Of a stretch of 64,000 nt of DNA, positions 9,407 to 18,994 are shown piece after piece. How positions within the stretch are numbered: the first letter of the stretch is position 1; the number at the start of each line of letters is the position of its first letter. Source of the DNA: Colwellia sp. Arc7-635 (lineage in GTDB: Bacteria > Pseudomonadota > Gammaproteobacteria > Enterobacterales > Alteromonadaceae). Position numbers and translations under genes: made by a program. The stretch is taken from the NCBI RefSeq assembly GCF_003971255.1, contig NZ_CP034660.1, positions 4,278,001 to 4,342,000 of the forward strand. The letters are read 5' to 3'. The notes under the pieces are model-generated. The model did not search any database. It saw only the letters and a list, made by a program, of their open reading frames with translations, and had not been told where the DNA came from.

Positions 9407-11863
9407 CTAGGCATCTGCTTTTCGTGCATTTTTACCTGGACGCTTTTTTCGCGCCTTGCGCTTTTTTGCTTTAGTGGTTGTTTTATCACTCACTTTAGCG
9501 TCGGCTTTCGCAGGCTTTTTATTTGCCTTTTCTTGCTTGGCTTGCTCATCTTGCGGTTTTGACTTGCCATTAGTGCGCTTACCCCGCTTATGCTTATCTG
9601 AGCTTTTACCTTTAGGTAACGGCTTAGCACGTTTAACTACGGCATTTTCGCCCGCTAGTGCTAAATCAATTTTTTTCTCATCAAGGTTAACCGCAGCAAC
9701 TTTCACTTCAATCGTATCGCCAATGCGATATTTTAGACCGCTATTTTCGCCCGATAAACACATACGTACATCATCGAAATGATAATAGTCGTGCCCTAAT
9801 GAGGTAATGTGTACTAAGCCTTCAATATGCAAATCAGCCAAACGAACAAATAAGCCAAAGTTAGTCACTGTTGATATCACACCAGTGAATGTATCACCGA
9901 CATGGTCCTGCATGTATTCACATTTCAGCCAATCAGAGACGTCTCGTGTTGCTTCATCAGCACGACGTTCGGTCATCGAGCAATGCTCTCCAAGCTCAAT
10001 AACAGCCTCAGGCGTATAGTTGAAACCGCCAGCATTGGCTTTATCTTGCGCTTGTTCATCTAAAATAGCTTTAATAACACGATGCACAACTAAGTCAGGG
10101 TAGCGACGTATCGGTGAAGTAAAGTGGCTATAAGACGGTAACGCTAAACCAAAATGACCAATATTCTCACTTTGATAGACGGCTTGGCGCATTGAGCGCA
10201 ATAGCATGGTTTGGATCAATTCTTGATCAGGACGACCAGCGATACTTTCTAAAATATGGCAATAATCCATCGGCTCTGGTTGGGCTTTGCGCTCTCCCAT
10301 AGACGATAAATCAAGACCTAGCTCGTTAACGTAACTTAGAAAATTATTATATTTGTCTTCACTTGGCTTATCGTGAACTCGGAATAATCCTGGTTTTTTA
10401 TGTTTTTCAATAAACTCTGCCGTCGCAACATTGGCTAAAATCATGCATTCTTCAATGATTTTATGGGCATCGTTACGTACCATAGCAACAATAGATTCTA
10501 TTTTGCGATCACTGTTAAAAAGAAACTGAGATTCAGTCGTTTCAAAAGCAATGGCACCGCGTTTAGCACGCGCAGCCGCTAAGACATGGTACATGCTATT
10601 AAGATTTTCTAAGTCTGGTACTAATGCTTGGTATTGCGTACTTAATTCGGCGCGATAGTCTTCCTCTTTTTGCTCAGGATTCACCCCTAAAATGGTCGCG
10701 ACTTTACTATAAGTAAAACGTGCTTTAGAGCGCATCACTGCAGGATAAAATTTAGCGTCACAAAGATCGCCAGTGGCGCTAATGGTCATTTCACAAACCA
10801 TACAAAGACGATCAACATCTGGGTTTAATGAACAAAGTCCGTTAGAGAGTTTCTCTGGCAGCATTGGAATAACTTGGCTAGGAAAATAGACAGAATTACC
10901 ACGAGAGATAGCTTCATCATCCAATGCCGTTTTATTACGTACATAATAACTAACATCGGCTATAGCAACCCATAGTGTCCAACCACCATCTGTTTTCGGT
11001 CGACAATAAACGGCGTCGTCGAAATCGCGAGCATCTTCACCATCAATAGTGACTAGCGGTAAGTCACGTAGATCAACTCTAGGTGCTTTAGCCGACTCTT
11101 CAACTTCATCAGCGATACCACTAACTTCAGCAATAACTTCAGCAGAAAATTGATTAGGAAGGTCATGCTCACGTAAGGCTATTTCGATTTCCATACCAGG
11201 AGCCATGTGCTCACCGAGTACCTCAATCACTTTACCAACGGCATTCGAACGCTTGGTTGGGCGCTGGATAACTTCAACGACAACCACCTCACCATGACGA
11301 GCACCGAGCTTTTTATCAGGTTGAATCAAAATATCTTGTTGGATACGTGCGTCATCAGGTACTACACAAGCAATATGATGATCAACGTAGAACCTGCCGA
11401 CAACACCGGCACTTCGAGGCTCAACTACATTAAGAATTTTTACTTCTTTACGGCCTTTACGATCCGTACGATCAAGTAAAATAGCTTCAACAGTATCGCC
11501 ATGAATAACACGTTTCATTTCATAAGAAGAAATATATAAGTCTTTGCCACCATCAACAGGGGCAAAAAAGCCAAAACCATCACGATGACCAATCACTTTA
11601 CCCGTCAACACGTCACTTCGATCAGCGATGGCATATTGTTTAAATTTATTAAATACAATTTGACCGCTATTTTCCATCGCACGCAAACGGTGCTTTAAGC
11701 CAACCAACATATCTTCATCAGTATATTGCAGCTGCTTAACAATGGCTTTAAACGTTGGTGGGATGTTTGATTTTTCAATCAATGACAATAGCAGCTCACG
11801 GCTGGCTACTGGTTTGTCATATTTGTCAGCTTCACGCTGTTGGTGCGGGTCTTTTTCGGTCAC
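9407..11863 (-). CDS. rnr: Ribonuclease R
   Basis: RNase R is a processive 3'-5' exoribonuclease that degrades structured RNA. The 818-residue protein has an N-terminal helix-turn-helix, two cold-shock domains, the RNB catalytic domain with DGEDARDFDDAVY (about residues 276-288, metal-binding aspartates), an S1 domain (about 655-735) and a Lys-rich basic tail of some 75 residues. The start is a GTG at 11863 (MTEKDPHQQREADKYDKP), aligning with the known N-terminus. No clear ribosome-binding site precedes it. In cold-adapted bacteria RNase R is often cold-inducible; nothing in the sequence tests this here. Confidence 0.96.
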   Translation of the reverse strand: MTEKDPHQQREADKYDKPVASRELLLSLIEKSNIPPTFKAIVKQLQYTDEDMLVGLKHRLRAMENSGQIVFNKFKQYAIADRSDVLTGKVIGHRDGFGFFAPVDGGKDLYISSYEMKRVIHGDTVEAILLDRTDRKGRKEVKILNVVEPRSAGVVGRFYVDHHIACVVPDDARIQQDILIQPDKKLGARHGEVVVVEVIQRPTKRSNAVGKVIEVLGEHMAPGMEIEIALREHDLPNQFSAEVIAEVSGIADEVEESAKAPRVDLRDLPLVTIDGEDARDFDDAVYCRPKTDGGWTLWVAIADVSYYVRNKTALDDEAISRGNSVYFPSQVIPMLPEKLSNGLCSLNPDVDRLCMVCEMTISATGDLCDAKFYPAVMRSKARFTYSKVATILGVNPEQKEEDYRAELSTQYQALVPDLENLNSMYHVLAAARAKRGAIAFETTESQFLFNSDRKIESIVAMVRNDAHKIIEECMILANVATAEFIEKHKKPGLFRVHDKPSEDKYNNFLSYVNELGLDLSSMGERKAQPEPMDYCHILESIAGRPDQELIQTMLLRSMRQAVYQSENIGHFGLALPSYSHFTSPIRRYPDLVVHRVIKAILDEQAQDKANAGGFNYTPEAVIELGEHCSMTERRADEATRDVSDWLKCEYMQDHVGDTFTGVISTVTNFGLFVRLADLHIEGLVHITSLGHDYYHFDDVRMCLSGENSGLKYRIGDTIEVKVAAVNLDEKKIDLALAGENAVVKRAKPLPKGKSSDKHKRGKRTNGKSKPQDEQAKQEKANKKPAKADAKVSDKTTTKAKKRKARKKRPGKNARKADA

Positions 11864-12182
11864 ATTTATTCGATAATGGTTTTTTGTTTAGTATATCGTA
11901 GATTAACTATATACCCAAGAGACTTCAAGGTGTAAGGATTTGCTGCTTTAACTGGCATTTCATTTTGACTATTAAGCTCAAACCATAGCGTTCGCCATGA
12001 ATCAAATAGCGATAAAGTGCTATTTAAAGGCTAAGTTCTAACATTCTGAAAACCATACTCACGAAATAGTTTACTCTTTAGAGCAAGAAGTTAAGCTCTT
12101 GATAATGAGCTTTTGTTGCTTATCCAGAGTTCAGGTTAAGTCAGTACTTATAAGAAAAATAGTACACCTTTAAGTAAAGCGG
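11864..12182. other. Intergenic region rnr-motX with a possible repeat
   Basis: About 320 non-coding bases. TATACCCAAGAGACTTCAAG at 11910-11929 continues into GTGTAAG. It is mirrored imperfectly by the complement of 12162-12176 (ACTTAAAGGTGTA). A 7-bp hairpin AAATAGC/GCTATTT lies near 12002-12024. The rnr promoter must lie at the left end. I see no gene. Confidence 0.4.
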
Positions 12183-12800
12183 TTAATACTTTCCGTTCTT
12201 TGCCGCATTAACAACCCGCTCCGGCATTTTTGTTGCCAGTTTGGCTAAGTGTCGCGCTATACTCTTATGTACTTTTTTATCATCAGTTACTGATTGATGT
12301 AACTGCACATAGAGTTCAGGAAAATCTAGTGGACTACCATAGCCAGCAGAATAAAGTTCTGCCAATCGTAACTGCGCTTTTAAGTTATTTAATGCCGCAG
12401 ATTCTTTCAAAAAGATAAGCGCGTGGTTAATGTCCACTTGAACAAACTTACCAAGATGATAGTAACGCCCCATTTGCTCTAAAGCCTCAGACAATCCCTG
12501 ATCGGCGGAAGCTTGCATAAAATGTAATCCTAAGGGCACATCTTTTTTGACACAAACACCATAAGCGAGCATATCGCCCCAAAGAAACTGATACGATGGC
12601 ATTTGAGATTTAACAGCTCTAACTTCAATGTCTTGCACTAACTGGCAATCATCAATAACCACCTGACTCAAATGCTTATTTTCTTTTATCAAATCCAATA
12701 GCACATTATCACTATAGATCTGCACAGCACTCAATTCAGCCGCTGAAGCGCTAATAATATTAACGGCTGATAATAAAGTGGCGATAAGTAATCGTTGCAT
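12183..12800 (-). CDS. motX: Sodium-type flagellar motor protein MotX
   Basis: MotX forms the periplasmic T ring with MotY. The ring anchors the Na+-driven PomA/PomB stator in Vibrio-type polar flagella. The 205-residue protein has a signal peptide (cleavage near SASA-AELSA), then VQIYSDNVLLDLIKENKHL, DDCQLVQDIEVRA and FLWGDMLAYGVCVKKDV, all MotX hallmarks, then Sel1-like repeats (about residues 80-160). Placement near rnr matches Vibrio and Shewanella. The start is supported by AAGAG upstream. It implies a sodium-driven flagellum encoded elsewhere. Confidence 0.93.
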   Translation of the reverse strand: MQRLLIATLLSAVNIISASAAELSAVQIYSDNVLLDLIKENKHLSQVVIDDCQLVQDIEVRAVKSQMPSYQFLWGDMLAYGVCVKKDVPLGLHFMQASADQGLSEALEQMGRYYHLGKFVQVDINHALIFLKESAALNNLKAQLRLAELYSAGYGSPLDFPELYVQLHQSVTDDKKVHKSIARHLAKLATKMPERVVNAAKNGKY

Positions 12801-13664
12801 AATATCTCTTTTTACTGGGATGTGATTGTATAACTGATGCTACTATTTATATCGTCACATCAGGGCAATAACTTTAATAAAGATTATTTAAATTTCTCGT
12901 TGAATAAGTAAGTTACCCTAGATAGCTAATTAGCTATCACCTAAATCATAATTTTTAAAGCTTAAGCAATAACTCTAGAGATATTCGTCAAAAATATCTC
13001 AATGATAGCGTACCTAAGTAACTTCCCCTTATAAACTAAGCAAATATAATACCAATAAAGTGTCATGTTTTCAGTGTTAGACAGCATAAAAGCATTAGCT
13101 GATCTAGTGGCGTTCCAACTAGACATAGCTGACAATTCTACGGGCATATATTGACGAGAATAAACCTCTCGATAGACTGCCTTGAGTCAAAGCAATAATA
13201 ATCCGAAGCATATTATTACTTTAAGCTTTATTGGCTTCCTTCTGAGCAAAAATACACTATATTTTATTAACCAATAGCGATCATATAGTCTTGTGCTCCT
13301 ACATAACCAGTGCTTTAACTAGCAGCTATCATCATAGGCAGCGATAAAGTAGTGGTAGCTTCATCGCGAATGGCGATATATGATTAATTATGATGTTTTT
13401 TTCATCGTTATATAGCAGAGTATTAGACTCATTCGCTTAATGATATAAGCCGTTTTTTGAGAAGCAATGACTAAGTCTATAGCAGAGAATTAAATCTATA
13501 GTCATACATGCTGCCTATGAAACTAGACATCTTAGCTGTTCATTTTAACGATTATAAATAAACTACGTGCTATTAAGTGCTATTAAACAACAAAAAATCT
13601 GTCCTCTGGGGAAGCATTACTATGCAAAGCAATCATTCAAAAGTGCAGGTTATCTAGTTTTATT
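12801..13664. other. Long non-coding region motX-HD-GYP gene
   Basis: About 860 AT-rich bases. The motX promoter must lie at the left end and that of the HD-GYP gene at the right. A 61-codon minus-strand frame (12962-13147) looks accidental. Its flank AATACCAAT at about 13050 resembles one terminal-repeat half of small elements common in marine gammaproteobacteria, but no matching second end was found. I see no convincing gene, RNA or riboswitch. Confidence 0.4.
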
Positions 13665-14834
13665 ATGATGATAAAAGTCGCTATTAGTGATTTAAAGAAA
13701 GGCCATTTTGTTGTTGATATTGTTGAACAACATGGGACTTATAATTTAACACGCGCTGGCCATATTAAAAATAATGACATTATTAATGCGCTAAAGGCTA
13801 AAGGTGTTGAGTCGGTATTAATTGATAGTACCAAAACAATTGACGATGCACTGAGTGTTAATCTCCATGAAAAGCATGAAAAATCAGGACCGGTGATCCT
13901 CGAAGTTACCAAAGCTAAAAAGCTTTTTGACGAGTCGAAAAAGCTTCAACAGCAAATTCTAACTGATGTCCAGCAAGGACGTACCATCAACATTGGGCCG
14001 GTGATTGAAGCGACTAAAAATACCATCACTTCAATATTTAAAAACCCTGACGCATTAATCTGTGTGATCAGTATTCGTAATAAAGACGAATATTTATTAG
14101 AGCACTCCGTTTCTGTTTCTGTCTTTATGACGATATTCGCTCGTTTCTTAAAAATAGAGAAGAAGATTATTCAGCAACTTGCTATTGGTGCATTTTTACA
14201 CGACATAGGAAAAATTAGAGTACCCGACCGGATATTGAACAAAGTTGGGAAACTAACTCAACAAGAATATAAAATTATTCAAAAACATGTAAATCACTCC
14301 ATTGATATTATCAAAGCAACGCCACACATTTCGCCAATAAGTTTAGAAGTAGCCGCTCAGCATCATGAGCGCTCAGATGGTTCAGGTTATCCGATGCAAT
14401 TAAAACAAGGCGAAATTTCTAATTATGGCGCCATGATCGCCATTTGTGATGTTTTTGACGCACTCACGGCAGACCGTTGCTATAAGGAAAGTTACAGCCA
14501 TATTAAAGCCTTTAGTATATTAAGAAAGTTAGCGCAGCAAGGAAAACTGGTACCCAGATTAGTCGATTTATTTATTAAATGTTTGGGTGTATATCCTGTT
14601 GGTACCTTAGTAGAGCTAAATTCCCATCACTTAGCTATCGTTGAAAAAAGTAATCAAGAAGATCCCATTAATCCAAAAGTCCGCTGCTTTTATAACATTG
14701 TAAAACAAAGGTATATCATGACAAGAAACATTGACTTAGCGAAAGATAATGACTTTATCATTCGTGGTGTAACGGCAAAGGAGTACAAGTTAGATATGAA
14801 TAAAATTATCGAATTTTTATTATTAGAAGGATAA
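13665..14834 (+). CDS. HD-GYP domain cyclic-di-GMP phosphodiesterase with DUF3391
   Basis: This 389-residue protein has an N-terminal DUF3391 domain (residues 1 to about 130) and a C-terminal HD-GYP domain. The catalytic motifs are complete: HS at the domain start, HDIGK (H179-D180), HVNHS, HHERSDGSGYP and DVFDALTADRCY. It should therefore hydrolyse cyclic-di-GMP, favouring motility over adhesion. There is no receiver or membrane segment. Two overlapping ATGs at 13665 and 13668 make the first residues uncertain. It is monocistronic, with a terminator 22 bases after the stop. Neighbouring motX and the msh locus fit a motile/sessile switch, which is inference. Confidence 0.92.
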   Translation: MMIKVAISDLKKGHFVVDIVEQHGTYNLTRAGHIKNNDIINALKAKGVESVLIDSTKTIDDALSVNLHEKHEKSGPVILEVTKAKKLFDESKKLQQQILTDVQQGRTINIGPVIEATKNTITSIFKNPDALICVISIRNKDEYLLEHSVSVSVFMTIFARFLKIEKKIIQQLAIGAFLHDIGKIRVPDRILNKVGKLTQQEYKIIQKHVNHSIDIIKATPHISPISLEVAAQHHERSDGSGYPMQLKQGEISNYGAMIAICDVFDALTADRCYKESYSHIKAFSILRKLAQQGKLVPRLVDLFIKCLGVYPVGTLVELNSHHLAIVEKSNQEDPINPKVRCFYNIVKQRYIMTRNIDLAKDNDFIIRGVTAKEYKLDMNKIIEFLLLEG

Positions 14835-14856
14835 GAGAAGTTTGAATGATAGTAAA

Positions 14857-14894
14857 AATAACAAACCTGTCGAACCAGTCAGGTTTGTTATTAT
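14857..14894. terminator. Bidirectional terminator between HD-GYP and M28 genes
   Basis: AATAACAAACCTG/CAGGTTTGTTATT stem of 13 bp around a 10-base loop, between convergent genes. Confidence 0.8.
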
Positions 14895-14914
14895 AAAAGC
14901 TTTAGTGTTGCTCG

Positions 14915-16324
14915 CTACTTGCGAAAGTCTACTGGAGCTTGTGCTGCGAAATAAGCATACATTGCATAGATTGCGGTATTAAATTTTAGTGCTTTGGGTT
15001 CAACTTTATCCAAAGTATCATTTTCAGTATGATGATAATCAAAGTAATTTGAGCCATCAGGCGCGAAGTTAATGCTTGGCATACCTTCATTGCTTAAAGC
15101 GCTCATATCAGATTGACCTTTAGCATCATTATCTGGTGACAATGCGACTCCCATAGGAGCCAAATACTGTGCTAGCTCTCGAATAGCATTTAACGATTGC
15201 GCGCCGACACCTGGAGTCATTTTATAGATGCGTCCAATACCGAAATCCCACTCAGCACCAATAACATGATTAGTCATGTCATTTTTATGATCGATCACAT
15301 ACTGTTTTGCACCCAATAAGCCAACTTCTTCGGCAGCAAATAAAATCACTCGAATAGTACGTTTTGGACGTTTAGGTAATTGTCCAATATGATGTGCAGC
15401 AGCCATAACCATACCGATGCCTAAACCGTCATCTAACGCGCCGGTGCCTACATCCCAGCTATCTAAATGCGCACCTAAAGCAACAATTTCTTCTGGCAGT
15501 TCACTGCCTGTAAATTCACCGATAACATTTGCTGATGTTGCAACAACTTCAGCGTCAGTTTTCGCGGTCATTTGCAAGTACATGCTAACTTCACCGCCAC
15601 GCTTTAGTTGGTTAACTAACAAATCAGCATCAGGATTCGATAACGTTGCTGCTGGAATTTTCTTTACATCATCTTTATAACGCATTACGCCAGTATGGGC
15701 GGTACGATTATTGTCGGTACCTACAGAACGCATTACTAAAGCTGAAGCGCCCTTTTGTGCAGCAACAACTGCACCATTAACTCGTGTACCTACAGCAGCG
15801 CCATAACCTTTTCCATCAATATGGCGTTCCATTTGATATGAAACAAAAGCTATCTTGCCATCAAGACTATTATCAGGAGCAGCTTTTAAGTCCGCAAATG
15901 TTGCGAAATGGGCAATATTGGCTGTTAAACCTGATTTAGCAGTACCAATACTGCCTCCTAACGCTAAAACGACAACATCGTGCGGATAAGGCGCAACAAT
16001 TCGTGCTTTAGCTTCACCACGTAACCAATAACTACCAGTTACTTCCTCGGTCCAGACTTTATCAAAGCCTAACGCTTTCATTTTATCAACCGCCCAGACA
16101 ATCGACTTTTTATCGCCGTCTGAGCCCATCAAGCGATGGCCTACTTCTGTCGTCAATGATTCGATTAACTGATAAGATAAATCTGACTTCAATGCTGTTG
16201 TTTTTAATTCATTTAATTGTATTTGCTGCTCAGCGTTCAGCTGTTGTGCAGACACAGAAAAGCTACCAACACTCATACATAGGGCTAAGCAGGTGCTAGC
16301 AATGATTTTTATTCTTGGCTTCAT
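14915..16324 (-). CDS. Secreted M28-family zinc metallopeptidase
   Basis: A 469-residue exported aminopeptidase or carboxypeptidase of family M28. Signal peptide residues 1-26 (cleavage after VSA). A PA-type insertion lies around residues 130-240. The co-catalytic zinc site is readable: AHLDSWDVGTGALDDG (His, Asp), AAEEVGLLGA (the Glu pair), EWDFG and a late HHTENDTLDKV. It resembles carboxypeptidase Q-like enzymes in having the PA-type region first. Its likely role is extracellular or periplasmic peptide breakdown, usual in marine heterotrophs. GGGAAACC precedes the start. Substrate preference cannot be read from sequence. Confidence 0.88.
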   Translation of the reverse strand: MKPRIKIIASTCLALCMSVGSFSVSAQQLNAEQQIQLNELKTTALKSDLSYQLIESLTTEVGHRLMGSDGDKKSIVWAVDKMKALGFDKVWTEEVTGSYWLRGEAKARIVAPYPHDVVVLALGGSIGTAKSGLTANIAHFATFADLKAAPDNSLDGKIAFVSYQMERHIDGKGYGAAVGTRVNGAVVAAQKGASALVMRSVGTDNNRTAHTGVMRYKDDVKKIPAATLSNPDADLLVNQLKRGGEVSMYLQMTAKTDAEVVATSANVIGEFTGSELPEEIVALGAHLDSWDVGTGALDDGLGIGMVMAAAHHIGQLPKRPKRTIRVILFAAEEVGLLGAKQYVIDHKNDMTNHVIGAEWDFGIGRIYKMTPGVGAQSLNAIRELAQYLAPMGVALSPDNDAKGQSDMSALSNEGMPSINFAPDGSNYFDYHHTENDTLDKVEPKALKFNTAIYAMYAYFAAQAPVDFRK

Positions 16325-17090
16325 GGTTTCCCTTAAGGCTATTATTTAACTATTTACTGAATAATTACGGTTAAGTATCTAGAAAAGTTAATTAACTTGC
16401 AATCAGTTCCCTAACTTTTCAGCTATCGCCAAGGATAACGTTCTATAAAAAATCACATCAGAAAATGTATGGCTAAAAACGCAAATGATATGCTTATGTT
16501 AGTGCTTTTTTCAGTACCATTCTCGCGACTAATATCCCAGCCAATTCGATAAAAACTTGTATTAAAATTCGCATTAAAACACCTAAATAATCAACAATGA
16601 ATAGGATGTTATTTCACTTGAAATCATTCCTGAATGCGCAGTTCCTATTGCTGCAAAACTAACATGCTTACTTGCTATGTTTCCTACTAACAATGAGTGG
16701 AACACAACTTTAAAAAATTGCGCATTAGAGCTTGTTAAAAGTTGAAGCGTTAACAGCAAATTTAGGTAGTAAAACCGAACACTGACAAGCTCGAAAAGAT
16801 AGTAAAGATTAACCACTAATATTTACTTATACCTAAGCTAACAATCAAAGTTTCTAAAAGCCCTCTGAAGTGAATAGAAGCTTTGTACGTATAGCTATTA
16901 ACTAATAGTAACTCTAGATTATGTTCGAATTTGTAACCTCATAAGAATTATCATTGATGATTAAGTACCAATCGGTATAAAATAAACCCATATGATACAG
17001 CAGTAGTGAAGGACAACATGTTTTCTGTTGATGATATTAGAAGGTAACAATCAAAACCTTCGTTACATAACCCCATAAAGTTGACAATAA
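16325..17090. other. Gene-poor region upstream of the lipoprotein gene
   Basis: Some 770 AT-rich bases. They include a possible 26-codon minus-strand gene at 16494-16574 and a 9-codon frame with ribosome-binding site at 17018-17047, both described separately. A longer minus-strand frame at 16583-16816 lacks a ribosome-binding site and is not called. Confidence 0.4.
16494..16574 (-). CDS. Possible 26-residue membrane peptide
   Basis: A short minus-strand frame, ATG to TAA, encodes a hydrophobic helix (start MRILIQVFIELAGILVARMV) ending in basic residues. AGGTG lies 5 bases before the ATG, an above-average ribosome-binding site for this region. No family is recognised. The size and single helix fit small membrane proteins or type I toxin peptides, but no antisense partner was identified. 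It may equally be chance. Confidence 0.3.
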   Translation of the reverse strand: MRILIQVFIELAGILVARMVLKKALT

Positions 17091-17102
17091 ATGAGAGATA
17101 AA

Positions 17103-17441
17103 ATGTTTAGTAAATCTGTAAAATTAATAATGTTGGTATTGTTTACTACGGTTATTACCGCTTGCGCAAGTAATGATCAGATAAAATCAGGAAAGGTTAT
17201 ATCTGCTAACGAAACAAATGCTAGCGTTTATGTAAGTGCTGATAGCTCTGTAGTGCAAGGAGAAGTCATCACTGTGCGTAGACTACTTCCAACTAATACT
17301 GTACTTGAAGGAGAGCCGCTTTATTCATATCAGGATATAGGTAAAGCAGTGATTGAATCGAAAGGTAAAGCTCGTTACCTTAATATAAAAATTGATGAAC
17401 TTGATATTAAACAAGGCGATATAATTGAGTTAACTGAATAA
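17103..17441 (+). CDS. Small putative lipoprotein
   Basis: A 112-residue protein with a type II signal peptide. The lipobox VITAC ends at the cysteine of ITACASND, followed by a short beta-rich domain. I start it at the ATG at 17103, where GAGA lies about 5 bases upstream. An ATG four codons earlier is possible. Aspartate is absent at position +2 after the cysteine (Ala-Ser), so outer-membrane sorting is likely under Lol rules. No family is recognised and no neighbour shares the transcript. A 9-codon frame with its own ribosome-binding site ends 55 bases upstream. Confidence 0.7.
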   Translation: MFSKSVKLIMLVLFTTVITACASNDQIKSGKVISANETNASVYVSADSSVVQGEVITVRRLLPTNTVLEGEPLYSYQDIGKAVIESKGKARYLNIKIDELDIKQGDIIELTE

Positions 17442-17785
17442 CATAATTAGCTATTAAACTTATTTCTTTTGGTGATTATTATCTTACTCACCATGAATTA
17501 ATAATCTTCGCATGGTTGATGTCTGAGCAACAAGCAAATAGGCACAATTACATTTCAGTGCCATATGAGGCATCGATTTAACTTAAAAGTTAATGACTCA
17601 TTATCAATGAGTTCATGCTAGATAAAATGCTAATTATTTGAGATTGGGTTTGTCATTAAAGTTACTTTTCAATAACTTTAATGGCTAAACTTGAGGCTTT
17701 AAATGGAATGACTATAAACTCAGGATCTTACACTCTGTAATACAGAGCTATTGTATATTTCTTTAAATTAACCAATACAGGTTAA
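17442..17785. other. Intergenic region lipoprotein-erpA
   Basis: About 340 bases between convergent genes. A perfect 11-bp hairpin CATTAAAGTTA/TAACTTTAATG at 17654-17683 and AATTAACC/GGTTAATT at 17767-17787 may act as terminators for the two genes. No gene is seen. Confidence 0.45.
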
Positions 17786-18127
17786 TTAAATAGAGAAAGA
17801 CGAACCGCAACCGCATGTTGTCGTAGCATTTGGATTATTAACCAAAAATCTACTCCCTTCTAAGCCTTCTACATAGTCAACTTCACCATCAACTAAATAT
17901 TGTAAGCTCATAGGATCAATAACCATAGTGACACCTTTTTTGACAATGGTCATATCGCCGTCATTGATTTTCTCATCGAAGGTAAAGCCATACGAAAAGC
18001 CCGAGCAGCCGCCGCCTGTAACGTAAACACGTAACTTCAGCTCTGGATTCTCTTCTTCTGTGATCAACGACAATACTTTAGTCGCAGCAGCGTCCGAAAA
18101 TTTAATAGGTAAATCAGGATTTGACAT
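17786..18127 (-). CDS. erpA: Iron-sulfur cluster insertion protein ErpA
   Basis: ErpA is an A-type carrier that delivers Fe-S clusters to apoproteins such as IspG/IspH. The 113-residue protein has the three cluster ligands: Cys in [10 protein letters not shown] (C41) and the C-terminal pair in TCGCGSSF (C105, C107). The ATG at 18127 ([11 protein letters not shown]) is preferred over an upstream TTG because it aligns with the E. coli N-terminus. Single gene in this window, convergent with the lipoprotein gene. Confidence 0.95.
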   Translation of the reverse strand: MSNPDLPIKFSDAAATKVLSLITEEENPELKLRVYVTGGGCSGFSYGFTFDEKINDGDMTIVKKGVTMVIDPMSLQYLVDGEVDYVEGLEGSRFLVNNPNATTTCGCGSSFSI

Positions 18128-18191
18128 AAAACTCAACTTAAAACAAATGAACTAGGGCGATTATCTTAAACTTGACTGTTTTAATCAAGTA

Positions 18192-18935
18192 TTATGGTGC
18201 ACTCTGTGAATTATTCTCAATACTTTTTAGCCAAGGATAACTTTGATCGATGCGATTATATTTTTGCCACTTACCTTTTGGCAGTATGGCTGAGACATTT
18301 ATAGTTTCAGGAATAAAGCCCTCGGGTAATGTTAAACCACCGCTAACCACCTGAAAATACTGAAAACTAAAGGATAAATCTTTTTGCGTCAGGAGAGAAA
18401 GTTTTGATAATGGCATACTACTTGGCTTACCATTTAAGCTACCTGCGATAGTGATTTCAATATAGCCTTTCGCATAACGCTTACGAAGTAATTGCTGCAC
18501 TAATACGACTTGAAAACGATAATGAGCCGAGCTTTCGGTTTTTGTTAAATTGACATTATCAATAACTAAGCCGTTTGCCGCTTTTTCTGGCGCCATAACT
18601 TTTTCATAAAATGCGAGCTCTTTTTTTACTTCAAAGTGCTCTTGTTCAATTGATTTTAACATTTGCTGACTACGTTGATTAGCCATGCGCTCAACTTCAA
18701 GCTCTACATCTAATGTATTAATGCGTTGTGTCTTTTCAACAAGCTGCTGATAGATAAAGTCTAAGCGGTTTTTTTGCTGTGCTAACATTTCAATTTGATA
18801 GCTATGATAAAAATTACCCAGGCGATAGCCACAGAATAAAGAAATCGCGACAATGGCTAATAATAAGATTGCCGAACGGAATGTTCCCAAGCGGAGAACG
18901 ACTGTGCTGAGATTTATTTTTGCTAACCAATTCAT
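18192..18935 (-). CDS. Membrane-anchored coiled-coil protein of unknown function
   Basis: A 247-residue protein with one N-terminal membrane helix (about residues 20-40, AILLLAIVAISLFCGYRLG), a coiled coil (about 45-110) and a beta-rich C-terminal region (LVIDNVNLTKTESSAHYRFQVVLVQQ). It resembles conserved hypothetical proteins (DUF6776-like) often found beside erpA in gammaproteobacteria. I start it at the ATG at 18935. An ATG at 19046 keeps the frame open but would overlap the divergent ClC gene by 52 bases. The function is unknown. The topology would suit a scaffold on the periplasmic face of the inner membrane. Confidence 0.65.
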   Translation of the reverse strand: MNWLAKINLSTVVLRLGTFRSAILLLAIVAISLFCGYRLGNFYHSYQIEMLAQQKNRLDFIYQQLVEKTQRINTLDVELEVERMANQRSQQMLKSIEQEHFEVKKELAFYEKVMAPEKAANGLVIDNVNLTKTESSAHYRFQVVLVQQLLRKRYAKGYIEITIAGSLNGKPSSMPLSKLSLLTQKDLSFSFQYFQVVSGGLTLPEGFIPETINVSAILPKGKWQKYNRIDQSYPWLKSIENNSQSAP

Positions 18936-18994
18936 TTGAAAAGTATTATGATATCCAAAGGTTTTGTAAATATGTCCAATAAAAATAATTAAAT

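Noticed and set aside
9456-9782. 108-codon plus-strand frame
   Set aside because: Antisense to the Lys-rich tail of rnr, which creates long opposite-strand frames.
12962-13147. 61-codon minus-strand frame in the motX-HD-GYP gap
   Set aside because: No ribosome-binding site and no family resemblance; at most a relic of a small repeat.
13560-13664. Cyclic-di-GMP riboswitch before the HD-GYP gene
   Set aside because: A short CTCTGGGGAAGC and ATGCAAAGC caught the eye but the conserved GEMM core and tetraloop order are absent.
16583-16816. 77-codon minus-strand frame upstream of the lipoprotein gene
   Set aside because: No ribosome-binding site, low-complexity composition and no recognisable fold.
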